The notes beneath the pieces were generated by a model, which made no database searches, had not been told where the DNA came from, and was given only the letters and a program-made list of their open reading frames with translations. Of a DNA stretch of 64,000 nucleotides, positions 36,820 to 50,700 are shown piece after piece. Position 1 is the first letter of the stretch, and the number at the start of each line of letters is the position of its first letter. Source of the stretch: Linepithema humile (lineage: Eukaryota; Arthropoda; Insecta; Hymenoptera; Formicidae); assembly GCF_040581485.1 (NCBI RefSeq), contig NC_090133.1, forward strand, positions 22,284,139 to 22,348,138, in the 5' to 3' direction. A program made the translations under genes and the position numbers.

Positions 36820-39800
36820 TTACTCGGAATCAGATTCCTGTAAGAAATGAGTACAAATCAAAATCCATAAGTGATATGTAATTTGCAATATTCCGCAGTA
36901 TTCAATATTGCAATATCGCTCACAAACTTACCATATATTGTCCCTCTACATATCTGCCTGAATTCCTGGAGGTTCTCCGCAACTCTCTGTGCTCTGTATG
37001 TTCTTGATTCCTCCGTCTGTAAAAGAAAACATACGTTCCTCGTTGTTGTATGATTTCAGCAGATAATAACAGAATAAATTTAATCTTCTTTATACTTACG
37101 ATCTTGACTGTATTTGTAATGTCTTAAGTCTGTTATCAATATCTTGCGAAGGACTTGTTGACGTGTCCTCTATGATTGCTGAAGGAGATGTTTGAATTTG
37201 TGCGGCATCATTTTCATAGAAAGCGTTCGCCCTGGATCCACGAGTTATCACCACTTTATTAACTGGCAATCTGAAATATGTAGATATTATTATATCACAA
37301 CGCTGCATTTTATATATTAAGCATGATCTATATTTGACGTTATTATTTTGTCTCTAGTTAATTCATGAATAATTTGATAAAATAATGAGAGAATAAATTA
37401 CTCACTGATTCTTCCGTGGGCCACGCTTTTTTTTGTGCTTGCTGAAACGAAAACGCGCAATTACACGCAAGGGAAATGCAATATTCCAAATATTCGAAAT
37501 AAAGGGACAAAAATTTCATGGTAATAAAAGACTGTTACATGCATATGATGTACATCAATTTGCGAGCTATATGATATTCAAATTTATAATCTTTACAAAT
37601 GTATAGAATACTTTAAATTTTCATATCTTTCTCTAGACAAGCAAAATGTTAAAAGTAATATAAAAATATGTATAGATGAATAATGATAACAAACTTGTGA
37701 AATGATAGGTATAGAGAACGGCGTGTCGTGAAAAGGAACATTGGCATTATTAACTGCAGGATATGTGAAACAGATGATTCTTTCGTATCGTCTAAATATT
37801 GATGACTGAAAATGTGCATCGCGCTTTTCAATAATACCTTTTAATTTTGATAAAGTAGGATTTAGGAGAGCGCTGGGAGTAGAAGGTCTTTTATTTGAAG
37901 TAATTTCACATATTTATTTATATCTATCACCAATTTGTATTATTAATATATAAACAGAATACAAAGTTTTAAGCTTACTTGATTTTAATCACTCGATAAA
38001 ATACACACATCGTTCTCTATGCACGATCTTTTTCATTTGTTTAAAAAAAATATGATCTTGACAATATTATATGTCTCTTAATAAACTCTTATTCTAAATG
38101 CTTTCTAAATTTAGAAGTGATTTGTTATTAAACTAAATCGGGCACCAAGTATAACAAATTACATTAAAAATGCATCTTGTACAATTTTTGCCCCTTACGT
38201 ACACTTTCAGAGATATACATTTGTGATAAATGTTTATATTTTTTTTAACCCTTTCGCAGCGAACACCGCATCTTTTTAATGGTTTAGAGATGACATATAT
38301 ATGTAACAATCCAGTATCAAAACAAAATAGAATTTTTGTTCCTTATTGTTACTATATATATATATATATATATATGTTAACATATTTTTAATCCTTTAAA
38401 AACTAGAAAATTTTCGTTGAAACGCATCGCAGCGAAAGGATTAATTCTTATAATGATTGGATCGCCTGTAATAAGCGGTTCAAAAATTACTACTCATGCA
38501 AACATAAGAGAATATAATTTTTCGTTCAAAGTGACATTTATAAATTAAGCACAAGCATGCAGTTATACTGCAAGAGAAATGAGACTTTTTTATGAAAAAA
38601 GGTATAAGTATGATTCGATTGTACGTAGTAGTGCTTAAATTTCAAATTACAAATTAAATTTAACTGTATGCATTGATCTGTTGCCTTGCAATCATAATTA
38701 ATTTTTGATAATTTATCGTTACTTTAAATTATAATATTGAAGTTTTATAAATAAATCATAAATGTAGTATTAATAAAGCATTAATGAAAAGAATGCTGAT
38801 AGAATGAAAGACATTATTAGTAATGAATTTAGTAATAAATTACTACCACTACTTCTACAGATCTACACTTTGCAAGCAACATTTATGTTTCATAGCGGTA
38901 GTAAAAAAAAAGCACATTAGTATGTGCATAAAATGTATCCGAATTTCCACTTTTATAAACAGTATATATTATATACAGTATAATTCGCATTTCAAAGGCA
39001 AGTAAATTAAATATTTAGTTCTCGTACTGCAATGATATTCGAGCGTGATTAAATATTGATTATTGCCGATTTTTCTTTGCGTTATTAGTTACTTGCAATA
39101 ACAGTTGAATTTGTACTAATAACAAAATTGATAGAAAGGAATAATTATATATATCAGATGTCATTCAGGATACACCTAACTCACCCTGCAAACTCATGAT
39201 CAGAACCTTCATCAGGTTCATCAGCTTCCTCTTCCTCTGCAAAAGAAACAGTACCATTGTTTAAATAATGAACAACACTCGTAATAGAGATTTAACATTA
39301 ATATTTAAATTTTAATGGTTTTCTTATGATAATCATAAACACGTCCGTTTCCGCAGTCGTCAATGTTCATTTTTTCGTGCTGTTTCGTACTGTCATCGAA
39401 TACACTGAATTCGTTCAATTTCATGTATGCGTCAAATAATTTTGAATCCACAAGAAAATAACAAAAACCGCAAATATTTAATAATATTACGATTGATCAG
39501 TTAATCATTTTCTCGGCTAATTTAATTAATTTTGGTAAAAGTTAAATTATATAAAATCCGTATATCAAAAATACTCTTTAAAATAAAGACAGTCTCTTAC
39601 CCGCTAAATGATCCTTCTTGCGCCTTGTGTAAGCCCGCTTACTTGTGACTGGAACTTGATCAGTTTCACCGTGCAGTAAACTATTTCTGTACAAAAGCAA
39701 AGGTTGCCAATCCTCTCCTCGCGAAGATGGCATTCCAGCTTGTAATCGTCTGTCCAAAAAGTTGAGTCTGCAATAAAACATACACAATAAAGCATGTAAA

Positions 39801-42800
39801 CGTGAAAAAAAAAATAAAATTTGATAAGACGAGATACTTACACGACACGTTTATCCTGTTTGAGAAGCTTATTCGTGAATTCTGACAGTATCTCGAGGAA
39901 TGATAAATTCGGTGGCGGGCCTGTAGGATCTTGTTCGATACCGTCCGGTGGAGTAATGGCGAATAATACACCGGCGCGGTGCAAGGCTGTTATTGCTTCG
40001 CGATTTTTCACGGCATCCAAACCAAATGACAAAGCAAATCGCTTCGCGAGTTCCTAGAAATAATTAAGTTGAAGGATTTTAGTACATTTTATCTCATTGT
40101 AAGATAATATGTAAGTTAAAATATATCGATTATCTACGCTTATCTACCTTGATTGCCATAAACTCCTCACTGTTTCTGTTCACTTTTCCCTTCTCGGCCA
40201 CTATTTCATTGTACAAAATATTTAAACTTTGTTGCATCGTTAGCGCACAATTCGTTTTGTTGATGTCTCTCGCCTTTCCTAGGGTGGTTTTAATAATATC
40301 GCCGTAATCGTTGTAATATTTGACATAATGCTTGAATACATCTGCCGCAGCTTTCGTAGGAATCATATTATACACTATTAACTTGCAGTAACCGGCTAAG
40401 AAATTTCTTCGTTTATGAAGCTCCTCGATTTTAGAATGTTCGTCATGTTCGTCTGGAAAATAAATTTTGATATGTATATATCGTGCACACTTCAATAAGC
40501 TCGTTTAGCGCATAATCAAATATCGACTCACCATCTTCTTCTTCGAAAAAGACATACTCTTGTATAAATCTATTGAGCATGTTTTGCATTGCTTGATCGG
40601 GTTCGTACACTAATTGATGCATCAAAGAATTACTGTGACTGGTCAATTGATTGCAGAACACTACTAATAAATCGCATATCGTGTTATACGCTTCTTCCCT
40701 CAAGACCAGTGTCGATGGCTATTTGATATCAAACGTATAAATATCGTTTATATTCAGAATCATTTTTGAATGAGCGTTAAAAGTATATTTACCGTGCCAC
40801 CGCTGATGAAATGACGCATCGAACCCATAAACGAGTGCAATCGTTCCTTCAATTGTCGACATTCATCTTCGCCACGACTACCCGACTCCACAGCTTCCAT
40901 CAAATGATTCTGACCCCACAAGATAGCGAAGAAGCATGCACTTATGCAGTATTTAACTGCTTCCTCTGGTAAACGTCTGTGGGCATTATAATTTAGTCAC
41001 ACGTCTGAAAATATTGCATGTAACTGTAATAGATAGGAAGAATAAGTACTTTGATGGATCCTTTGCATCTTCTATGTCCTTGTACAGAGAATCCCATATG
41101 CTCCAAGGATTCATATTGTGACAAGAGTAAAATATGGAAACTTTTCTGAGCGACTGGACAACGTTAAATATTTCATCTTCGTCTGGTTCCTCATTTCCTT
41201 CAATCAAATTTCTGTACTCGTCGATCGCTTCTTGATATTTTATCACAATGGAATCGATCAGAGTGGAACGAGCAACGTTGCATCTACACAAAAATAAATT
41301 AAATATTACATACATTAAACAGATAATCAAACATATATATAACTGAAAGAATAGAAATATAAATACCTAGTGAAAATAGCGTGGCCTTCCACACACATGT
41401 ATTCCAAAGTTCTAGCCGCTGTATCTAAAACTTCAGTGTCGTGCATTTTTTCTACGATTGAATGGATTTTATTTAATAAGGAATCCAGGTTTATTTCCTG
41501 CCGAGATTTCGTATAAATATCCAAATCGAAGTACTGCGGGATTGCAAGCAGATTTGCCAATTTTTCAGGATCCGCCCTATACTTATCGAGTAACAGTGGT
41601 AATGTTTGAATAAAATGTTCAGTCAGTCTTTGTTTATCATCATGAACTTGTTTCAATTCTTTCACAGATAGAATTTTTCGAGTGGGGCCGCGACCCACCG
41701 GTGCTTCGCCCGTAGCGGCTTGTTTTATGCAACACACCATCAACTCAATAAGGGACGTTTCTTTCTGATTATCCAACGCTTCTTCATCAGGACCAGCCTC
41801 CTCCAATAAGAGATCCGTCATGCACTCCCAATCCTTCATCATTTGATTAGTTTCGATTAGGGAGTCGACTAGATATGCTCCGTGCTCGTGCAATTCGGAT
41901 TCGATAAAGAATAGAACAAGATCGCGTATGAGAGGAGTATTCGCCAATCGTTTCTTCCCGCGTTTGGTTTTAACGCCCGCCATGGCCGCCATGCCTTCGT
42001 CGTCCAGACGGAATAAACGTTCGTTAAGAAATTCACCAGCTGCCTGTGCAACGGCACGATGCGATGAATAAACAAGTTCGTACACGTGTTCGCAATCTTT
42101 ATCGGTAAGAATATCCCGATGATGTTTCAAGATTGAGATAACCAGCTTCACAGCTTGCACCGCAACGTCGTACTCCTTATCCAACGTCATTGCCACAATT
42201 CTATCTTTGAATTTGCTCGTGAATAATTCCAGCTTCGTTTTCAATTCCTCTGACGCATATAACGGTTGTAATGCCTGTAGGCACTTGAGTCTGACTTCTC
42301 CAACTTTATCATGCAGAGTCCAGCCTAAAAAATTAATATTGTATTAAAGATTTTTATTGTTTTAATATATAAAAATAACAAAAATATTAAATTTTATACC
42401 GATATATTTCAAATATGAATCATCTAAGAAGTTTTGGTGGAATTTTTTCATCCAGACTCCAATTTCTGTCATACAAATTGCACGTATTTCAGGCAATGTA
42501 TCTCTGTATCTATGAACAAAAACAGATTTGAACATGTATGTAAGCATATTCTTTATTTCGTCCATATTCTCTTCCAACTCTTTTCGCTTTGCCATTAAAG
42601 ACTCCAATCTATCCGCCGCCCTTTTCTCTCGGGCTTTCTGCCTTTCTGCTTCGTATTGCCGTTGTGTATTATCCAAATTTATAGATACAGTCAAAGCAAC
42701 ATCTACCAAAGCTGTCATGAGTTTCATAGCTACACATAAAAAAATAAAATTATTTTAATATTCCATTTATTTCTACTTGTATAAGTTTTAAGTATTTTTC

Positions 42801-44027
42801 TAATTTTTTTGTTTACCTGCAAGTGTTGCGGTATGCCTAAATGCTCTCACTTGTGAATCTGAGAGCCCAGTTAACAAAGAAATAACATTATCCATTAAAA
42901 ATTGATCATAGATAATAGAATATTGACACTGTCGAACCAGAATTTGAACAAATTCACAGAAATTTCCTTTGAATTTCTTCCATTGTTGTCCAGTCATTAT
43001 TAGTGGATATTCACCACTTTCCTACAGAATAAAATTATACAATGTTATAATATTATATAACATAAAATATTATAACAGGAAACATACTTCATCAAATTCT
43101 TCAGTCATCTTGCGAATAATTGCCACATGTTCCATGGTTTGCTGCATCTCAGAAGTGATGCGACCTTTGCAACCACTGGCATTGATGAAAAACTGCATCA
43201 ACATAAGCAGCGCATTCTCTCTGTTACTCTTATACTTTTCTATCCAATCATCAACAATGGTCTGTTAAAACACACGATATTTGTATTAAAAATTTTAATA
43301 TATTAACTTTTTTCCAGTCATTTTTGCATAAATCATGATTAATCAACTTACAGTAAGTGAGGAACGATTGTTCCTAATAACATAGTAAAGACTAGCTTCA
43401 TCTTCCAGACTATGCGAATTATGCGCCCTTCTGCCACGTCCTCGTCCACCACCACCTTTCCCCTTACTAGTGGATGATGGAGTATAATCTGTATCAACTT
43501 CTTTATACTTGGGTTGCTGCACTACACCTCCTTCAAATTCAAACATAATTTTTTAAAATTTTTACATTTTTTATTCTTTATAATTTTTTTGGTAAATATT
43601 ACTGTATCTAAATTTACCACGCATCCTGGCACGTGTGTTTCTTGTGATTCTCATGTTAGGAGTAGCAGGTGTCATAGGAGCTTCAAATTGTTGATTATCA
43701 AAATTCCCCGATTGTTCCTGATACTGCTGTTGAGATGTGCCCGGTGAACTATAGCTCTCAGATGAGTAATGCTCTGGTCTGTAAATATATAATTGTATCA
43801 AATATCTAACAAAACATTTATATTACACAGCAGTGATAAGTAGATAATTACGTCGGATTGTGCAGCGGGGTCTGAGACGCTTGATTGTATGGCGTATATG
43901 CGTTATAAGAGTCGTTCGCGTCCCCGCGATCATCTGTCATCGGTGTCATCGGTGTCATCGGAGTTTCATACTCCGGTGGCACTGGATCGTCCATTCGGAT
44001 CCGTTTGCCACCCCTTCTGTGCATCAT
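36820..44027 (-). CDS. SA: Cohesin subunit SA (stromalin, STAG)
   Basis: Eighteen coding exons: 44027-43852, 43778-43618, 43530-43352, 43261-43088, 43021-42817, 42729-42400, 42324-41367, 41283-41050, 40976-40793, 40718-40532, 40452-40148, 40053-39842, 39767-39601, 39236-39185, 37441-37406, 37270-37100, 37016-36932, 36837-36820. Phases agree throughout: 1277 aa, the usual STAG size. The N terminus is low-complexity, with repeated PMT and Gly/Arg-rich stretches. The STAG domain follows (about 230-400), then the stromalin conserved domain around GWTLHDKVGEVRLKC (from about residue 409) and a helical-repeat body. The tail is a mix of acidic and basic segments ending in ESDSE. By family, SA binds the kleisin Rad21 and helps hold the cohesin ring on chromatin in the nucleus. 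The 1.7 kb intron between 39185 and 37441 holds a MITE. Confidence 0.96.
38245..38444. mobile_element. piggyBac-like MITE in an SA intron
   Basis: The element is flanked by TTAA at both ends (38245-38248 and 38441-38444), the target site of piggyBac transposons. The ends are inverted repeats: left, reading inward, CCCTTTCGCAGCGAA; right, reading inward, TCCTTTCGCTGCGAT. About 12 of the first 14 bases match. The 192 bp interior has no coding capacity and carries a (TA)n run near 38353-38375. These features fit a non-autonomous element moved by a piggyBac-type transposase encoded elsewhere. Confidence 0.7.
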
Positions 44028-44053
44028 CTTGACGTTTCGGATGCTTTAAGACG

Positions 44054-44154
44054 CCTGAAAATTTATATGTATGAAAAGAACCGCGCGGCAACCATGGTAG
44101 TTTATCGGGTTTCCTCACTTAAAAAAATACTGTATACATCAAAATATACTTACC
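44054..44154 (-). other. 5'UTR intron of SA and start of a leader exon
   Basis: On the minus strand an acceptor AATTTTCAG lies 18-27 bases upstream of the coding-exon leader, near 44054. A strong donor, GGACCG|GTAAGTATA, sits at 44154/44153. Together they define a 99-bp intron inside the 5'UTR, with a non-coding leader exon extending above 44154 toward the promoter. Inferred from splice motifs. Confidence 0.5.
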
Positions 44155-44210
44155 GGTCCGATAAATGCAGTAATGAAGGGATTTCTCTTTTAAGAGAATA
44201 TTTTTTAATA

Positions 44211-44241
44211 GTTCTACAAAGTAGAAGCTACTTTGTAGAAC
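44211..44241. repeat. Perfect 14-bp hairpin upstream of SA
   Basis: GTTCTACAAAGTAG at 44211-44224 is followed by AAG and then its exact reverse complement, CTACTTTGTAGAAC, at 44228-44241. If the SA leader exon extends this far, the hairpin lies in the 5'UTR; otherwise it is in the promoter. Confidence 0.9.
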
Positions 44242-44249
44242 ATAAAGCC

Positions 44250-47200
44250 GTTACACAAAACTCATCACTGTCATTCCAGAATGCCAATACTACAGCGTAA
44301 AAAGACATAAGACATATCTATCAGGACGCCAAATGTGCATTACGTAATAACCAGACAACAACAAAATTACAAAAGAGAGAAATTCACTATAGCATCTATG
44401 CTCTCATTGCTTAACATTCTAGTGAATTTTGTTTCATAATGTACTCACAGATGTCGTGCGCTCTTCAATAGGTTTCAAATTGAAAGTAGGTTTACCACTC
44501 TAGTCACCACTGTAGTCACAGTACGTGTCGCGGCGATCACAAAATCGCATTCGAGTTCCTTCGGTTTTTCGCGATTATTATTATCAAAAAAAGTCTTGTG
44601 GGCAAAAAAAGTGTCGTCAGTGTTTTCTGATAAAGCATTAAACGTTAGTTATAACGCGTTAATTATTGTAGTTGCATTATTATCGCGATTTCGGTATCGG
44701 CAATTCGCTTTCGTGTGCCTGTAGTATCATTCGAATTTCCCTTCGCGTACATCGAGTCAAAGTGCATCAAAATGCAGCGTTTGCATAGTTTTCAGGTTTA
44801 TATATAATGTTGTCTTGTAATCTGTTAAATCTTTTACTATAATTCGTTATTTTGATTATTCGCAATATTTATTAATTTCGAATGTTTTACGATAATTATT
44901 GTGAAGTCTGTCATTTTTATCATCCGGGCGCTTCGAGAATCGCAACTGCAGTCTTCGATAATTCTCGAACTGAAGGTAAATGTCGCGGTAATCGTAGTAG
45001 TACTTCAAGTTGTATTTTTCGCGGTATTGTAGAAAGTTTCGCGCGCAAAAAATTATCGCGAATATTTTTTGTTAAGTATTGAATATTGCTTGTAATGCGT
45101 TAAATATTGTCTACGGTCGTTATTATCGCACTTTCAGTATCCATGATTTACTTTTGTGTTTAGTATTATTTAAACATTTTCTTCGCGTATATTGTCATAT
45201 TTCGCAGAAATGCATTGACAATACGACAACGGTGCATGATTATTGCCAGGTTTGTTAATTAACTATGTCGATTAATCTTTTTGTTATAATTCGCTATATG
45301 AACATTTCCAACGTACACTGCTGTGTTTCGAATTTTATTCTTGTGATAATTATTACAAAGTTCGCCGGTTCAAAATAATATCGCAATATACTCTTCTAGA
45401 TTCTAACCTTTGATTCTTCATAATTTATAATATGTTTTTTATTCATTTTCAGAATGATGAACTAATCTTTTGGATTTTCGGAAACTTTCCTTCGAGAATG
45501 CCGGATGCAGAAATTATTACACTGACGGTTACAATTGGACAACATTTTTCGGACTTCAAAATGGTAAGTTTTTCATGCATGCAATTAACGATAAAATAAT
45601 CGTACGCCTGTATTTTGTCATTCTTTTATTATTCATATACTTTCGTTGTTATAATGATTCGTAAGATTATACAATGATACTCTACAAGTTAGTTTTGATA
45701 AGAAATAAGGGGCAATGTTTCGAGAATGTTTTACCGTTCACAAACGTCGACTTTTAAAAGATGCAATTCTTTTGAAAATTTTCATTAATGTTCTCCTTCA
45801 CTTTTTAAATTATTTCAACTTTGAATTAATATTTCTGTATCTAATATATAATTTATACTAATAAATTTGTATATATTCTATACATATTTTGAATTATAAT
45901 AAAATACATTTTTTTACAAGTAATAATTATGATAATAATTCTCGAATTATAACAATATTATCATAAATGATTATAACTCACAATTATAATAATAGTAATA
46001 ATACATAAATTATAATAACAATTACTTGTGTGCACACTAATTGATGCACAAATGTATAATTAAAAAATCATAATAATAAATATTTATATATATAATTTAA
46101 GAAAAGATTCATAAGGGGAAAGTCGGCGTCTGCTCGCCTGATAATGTGAACGGTGATCGCGAATCATCGCCCATCGGTTAATCTGCAATACAGAATATGA
46201 AATGTACAAAGCGGACACGTCTCTTTCTATTTTCTCTGCCGTACTTGCCTAATTGTCTACTATTTTTTTAAGACTACGGCTTCACAATTAATGCCTAGCA
46301 TTACTTTCTTTTTTTTTCTCGCGGTTTGTTTGTATTTGCGAAATTGTCATTGCCGCCCTCCTCGTCGGCGAGTGCCGCGAAATGGTCGTGCGAATGGATT
46401 TGTTAAGGCGGTTGTCGTTAAGTACTACGATACGTTTTGGCACTTATAGATTTACGATTGCACTAATTGCGAATGGTACCGGCTGCGTTTCAAGCAAACG
46501 CCCTTCTTCTACACTATGTTTACAATATATGTATATTTGATATCAAATCTCTACTGTGCAATGCAGCGAGAATTACAAGTCTCGTGATCATCCTCGGTCT
46601 TTTCTTTACTACAGATTTTCTGAGGACGGTATTACGTTTAATTTATGTATATTATTAGTTGCTTGTGCGCTTATAATAATGCGCCTGATGAAAAAGATAT
46701 TGTTCCTCGCTTTAGTACAATATTATTGTTCGAGGAATTATTATTTTATAAGAATCCCTATCTATATATCTCTCGCTACAAAACTTTGCTGTACCACTTG
46801 ATTTTATTGAAAATCATTTTTGTCGTAAATACGTAAAATGGCAGTGTTTTAATTCGATAAAATTTTCACGTTTTGTTTCTCTCTTTTCACTTGCGGGTCA
46901 CGTGAGTGTTGTACATGAAATGTTGTTTTGACAAATCGCTTTAGCTCGAGCAAAGCGACGCAAAACCGCTGGTGTTACAACGTTGTGACATACGCGTCTT
47001 TTGAATCCTTAAATATGTTTGGAACTTGAAACGAGTAAATGCATCTGTATGTATATTTAAATTATCAAAAGACGATCTCGCATTATCTTTGCAGTATCTT
47101 GTGATTAAAAAATGGGGCAGTGATAACTGTTTGTTTTAACAATAAATCGGAAAAAATATTTCCGTTTTAAATTAAAAATTTTCAAGTACAAAGCGCGAAA

Positions 47201-47722
47201 ATAAAATGACGTACATTTCATAGGTTTTGTTTCGTGTTGTTTAGTTCACGCAATAATTTATATTGAGTTTCAATATATGTATAAATTCGATACACATGCA
47301 CATCTTATCTTTAGGAACAACATTTTTAGAAGACAAGGTCTACTTCGTAAGGCAAGCAAAGTTAAAAGTTTGATCGTATTTTTCTAGATGCTACTTTTTC
47401 TTATCTATTTGACATAATCGCCGTAATAATATTAAAAAAAAAAAAAGAGGTACAGCGATTGTTCGGAAACACGGATGTGAAAAGGGGAGGAATGTAAGTA
47501 AGCGACAGATCACTGGTAACTGTTACGCGTGTTCCGTGTATTAACATTCTTACGCAAGCCGTGGCTTTTCTATTAAAAAAGGAAACAACTCCCTATTCTG
47601 ACGTACGAAAAGCAAGGCGTTAGCGGCGTTTCAATATTGTTTGACTCGAGGCACGTTGTTTTTCATGGACGTAATATGCCCGGATGGGATAATAATCGAC
47701 GGAATGTTTACGAGGATAAAAT
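44250..47722. other. Intergenic between SA and the storkhead gene
   Basis: This stretch holds the SA promoter at its left end and the 3'UTR of the storkhead gene at its right end. A reverse polyadenylation hexamer TTTATT at 46803-46808, about 0.9 kb past the storkhead stop, is one candidate transcript end. No coding exon is evident on either strand. Confidence 0.55.
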
Positions 47723-50700
47723 TCAAACGAGGCCGAAGTCCGTGTGAACCGTAACGTCGCAGTTGTTAGGCTTATCGGCGGCGGCCATGTTCACCTCCAC
47801 TAGAGTATCCACGCTGTTGATCGGGCAGCCCTTGAGAATCTTCTGCGCTGCCAGGCTGGTGAATTGTACCTGCATGTCACTGAGACTGGGATAAGAATGC
47901 AAATCCGATCCTCGACTCACAGTTTTGTCCAAGTTGGGCTCAGAACCCTGAGGTGCTCGCTGTTGCTTCACCGTCTCCAGGTTCTCGATGTAGACGTCGT
48001 TGAAGGAGCCGCCGAAACCGTCGTACGACTTGGTGGGCGACGGCGGATTTGAGGCGATATTGTTCTTCGAGCCGGGATGCAGCAGGTTACGGTAACTCAA
48101 CGCGTCCTTCGATAGCGATAAACTGAGCTTGCGCGAGTTGTTCATCGCGTCGTTGGTGTTCTTCGTGGTGGACAACGCGGCGGCCTCGTGCGCCAAGGCG
48201 TTCTTGTCGACGTTGTTGGTGGAACCATCGATTAGATGCGCTTGACTGTTATTAAGGCGGTTTGTTAACTTTAGCTTGTTAGGCACTTCCTCCTCGACTT
48301 TCGGCTTGTTCTCTTTGTCGGATTCCGATAGTAGAAGACTCGTTTTTGGTTCCTTCGGTGTGTAGAGCGACGATGGACGCTCGACTTTGACCGGTTTGTT
48401 CAGCTTCTCCTCGTCTAGCTTCGACTTGAAGAGCTTCTCATCGTCCACGCGAGTCTTGTAGGCCTTCTCGGCTACTAACTCTCTCTCTTGCTTCTCCTTG
48501 CAATCGATAACTTCCTTCTCGGCAATCTTCGTCTTCACCGTACCGTTCTCGAAAGTGATCACGGACCTCATTGGCGAGTTGTTCTGGTGAACATAGATCT
48601 TCGTGCCGGGCGAGCCGGAAATGGTCGTCGTGCTGGTCGTGTTGGAGGCCAGCGTCACGCTATTCTGTATCGTTCGTTGCTCTTGCGACGACGGGCTCAG
48701 ATTGGTAGATACTTGAAGGGTTATCGAGTTCTGCGCCTCTTGCAGAGGAGTCAGCGAACCTTGCTGAACGATTTTGAGCGGTGACGATTTCGTGGGTAGC
48801 GTGGATGTCTTCAACGGTGAACAAGTCAGCTTCGTGCTGGACACCGATTTGCCGCTGGAGTGAGACGAATGACCCGATGAAGTTTTTTGTAGTACCTTGA
48901 GACAGTAGAATTTTTTTATTTAGAAATGGTGCAAAATTTTTTTTATTTAAATTAATCTATTACTTGAGAGGAAAATAAAATTATATATTACTATTTCATA
49001 AAATGCTGCTGATTTCTTAACAAGAAACTCGTTACTCGCTACGAATCTTATTTTCATAAAAGATAAGAATTTTTCGTGTATATCTCATGACATAAAATAT
49101 ATTTTGTTAGATTTCTTGTATCTTCATGATATCTTAAATTTATTCTTAATTTATATGGCCAGAATCTTTTGAATGCATAGCTTTCTAATCATTGATAACA
49201 TTATATCGATTCAATTAGAATTTTAACGAGAAATCCGACGCGAGTATTGCCTCTCAAATTAGTACACATGATAGAATTATAATAATAACAATGTGTTGAA
49301 AATGAAAAAAATTAAATACGGAATGAATTCTAATATATATAGATGTAGGATACAGTGGAATTTTCGCGTTATTTAAAAGTGTTAATTCAAATCCACCTTA
49401 TGTTGGGGAGAGTTGTTGGCCGACTTGGTACCGCTGTTGCTGAAATCGTGACTCGGCCTTCTAGAATTAGATTGTCTGGTGTTGGGCCTGCTCAATGTAC
49501 TCGTCTTGGCCGGACTCGCGTTCATCGTTCTGACCGAACCCGAGCTGCCGCCGCTTCTGCTCGGCGAGGAGTTGGTCGAGTTCTTGTCGTTCTGTGTCTG
49601 ATTGCGCGCTTGATAGGCATCCTGATTGGCGGTACCTGGCGGTAACACGGACGCTCTGGATGTGCATCTGCTCAAGCTGGAACACTTGGATCGCGGCAGG
49701 GTGGAGCATGGTGACCGATGCCTTCGGGAGCTTCTTGGCGTCGAGTTGGCCAACAAGCTCGAGGAATCACCGCTAGCCTGACGCCGGTGTCGTCTCGGTA
49801 GAGTGGCTGATCGCACCGAGCTCGAGTCGTCCCACACTTGGAAACTGGCCTGCGACTGGTCCAGACCCTCCATCATCTGAAAATAGATTCAATCGATCTG
49901 ATATCTCTCCGCGGTCTACCCAAAGCCTCTCGGAATCAATCATTCCAATTCAATTCTAACTGAATTAATATGAAGCATTTATTATCTCCGATATTACTAA
50001 AGTTTTCAAGTGAGGTATTATTAATAACTTGGAACGCTGTCGCTTCGAGATTTCTCATTAATCGTCGGTGGAACCGGTTAATTAGCCTCGCGGCGCTAGA
50101 CGCTATGTAAGAAGTTTTCTTTCGCTGCTTCTTGTTGGGAAATACCTGTATGCAACTTACCGAAGGGCTGGCGGCCCTCGTCTGCGTGGCAACGCTATGC
50201 AAATGCACAACGCGCGGATTAAACCACTCGGTGGGGGGATACTGAGCACTGAAAGTGCCCATTAACGGTGCGCCCTTCCTCCGCGTGCTCCGCCGAAAGA
50301 GCCTAGACAGCAGGCCTATCTTCTCTGAAAAAATCCCAGAAAAGCCTTGAGGAAGGGATTTCGATTTGTTGCACTTCGTTAGAAGGTAATAAGGATCGAG
50401 GAAGAGCTTGCTATGCTAGGTGACTACGAAGCTTGCGTTATCACGCGACTTATTGCGTTAAATATTTCGCAAGGTTTGCGTTTTATAGTTGTCAATAATT
50501 GTTTTAGTATATCGAAACGTTCGTTAGTCGCCAAGCAATTTAATAGATTTAATAACAAGAATCAATAAATAATTTCATAACGATAAAGAAAGCCGTTCGA
50601 GTAGAGCAAACGAAAAAGTTCGACGAGCCTATCTTACACATGGCACAATATTCACGCAGGCGTTCGGAAGGTGTAAAGCTCCGTCGCTAAATTCTACTTT

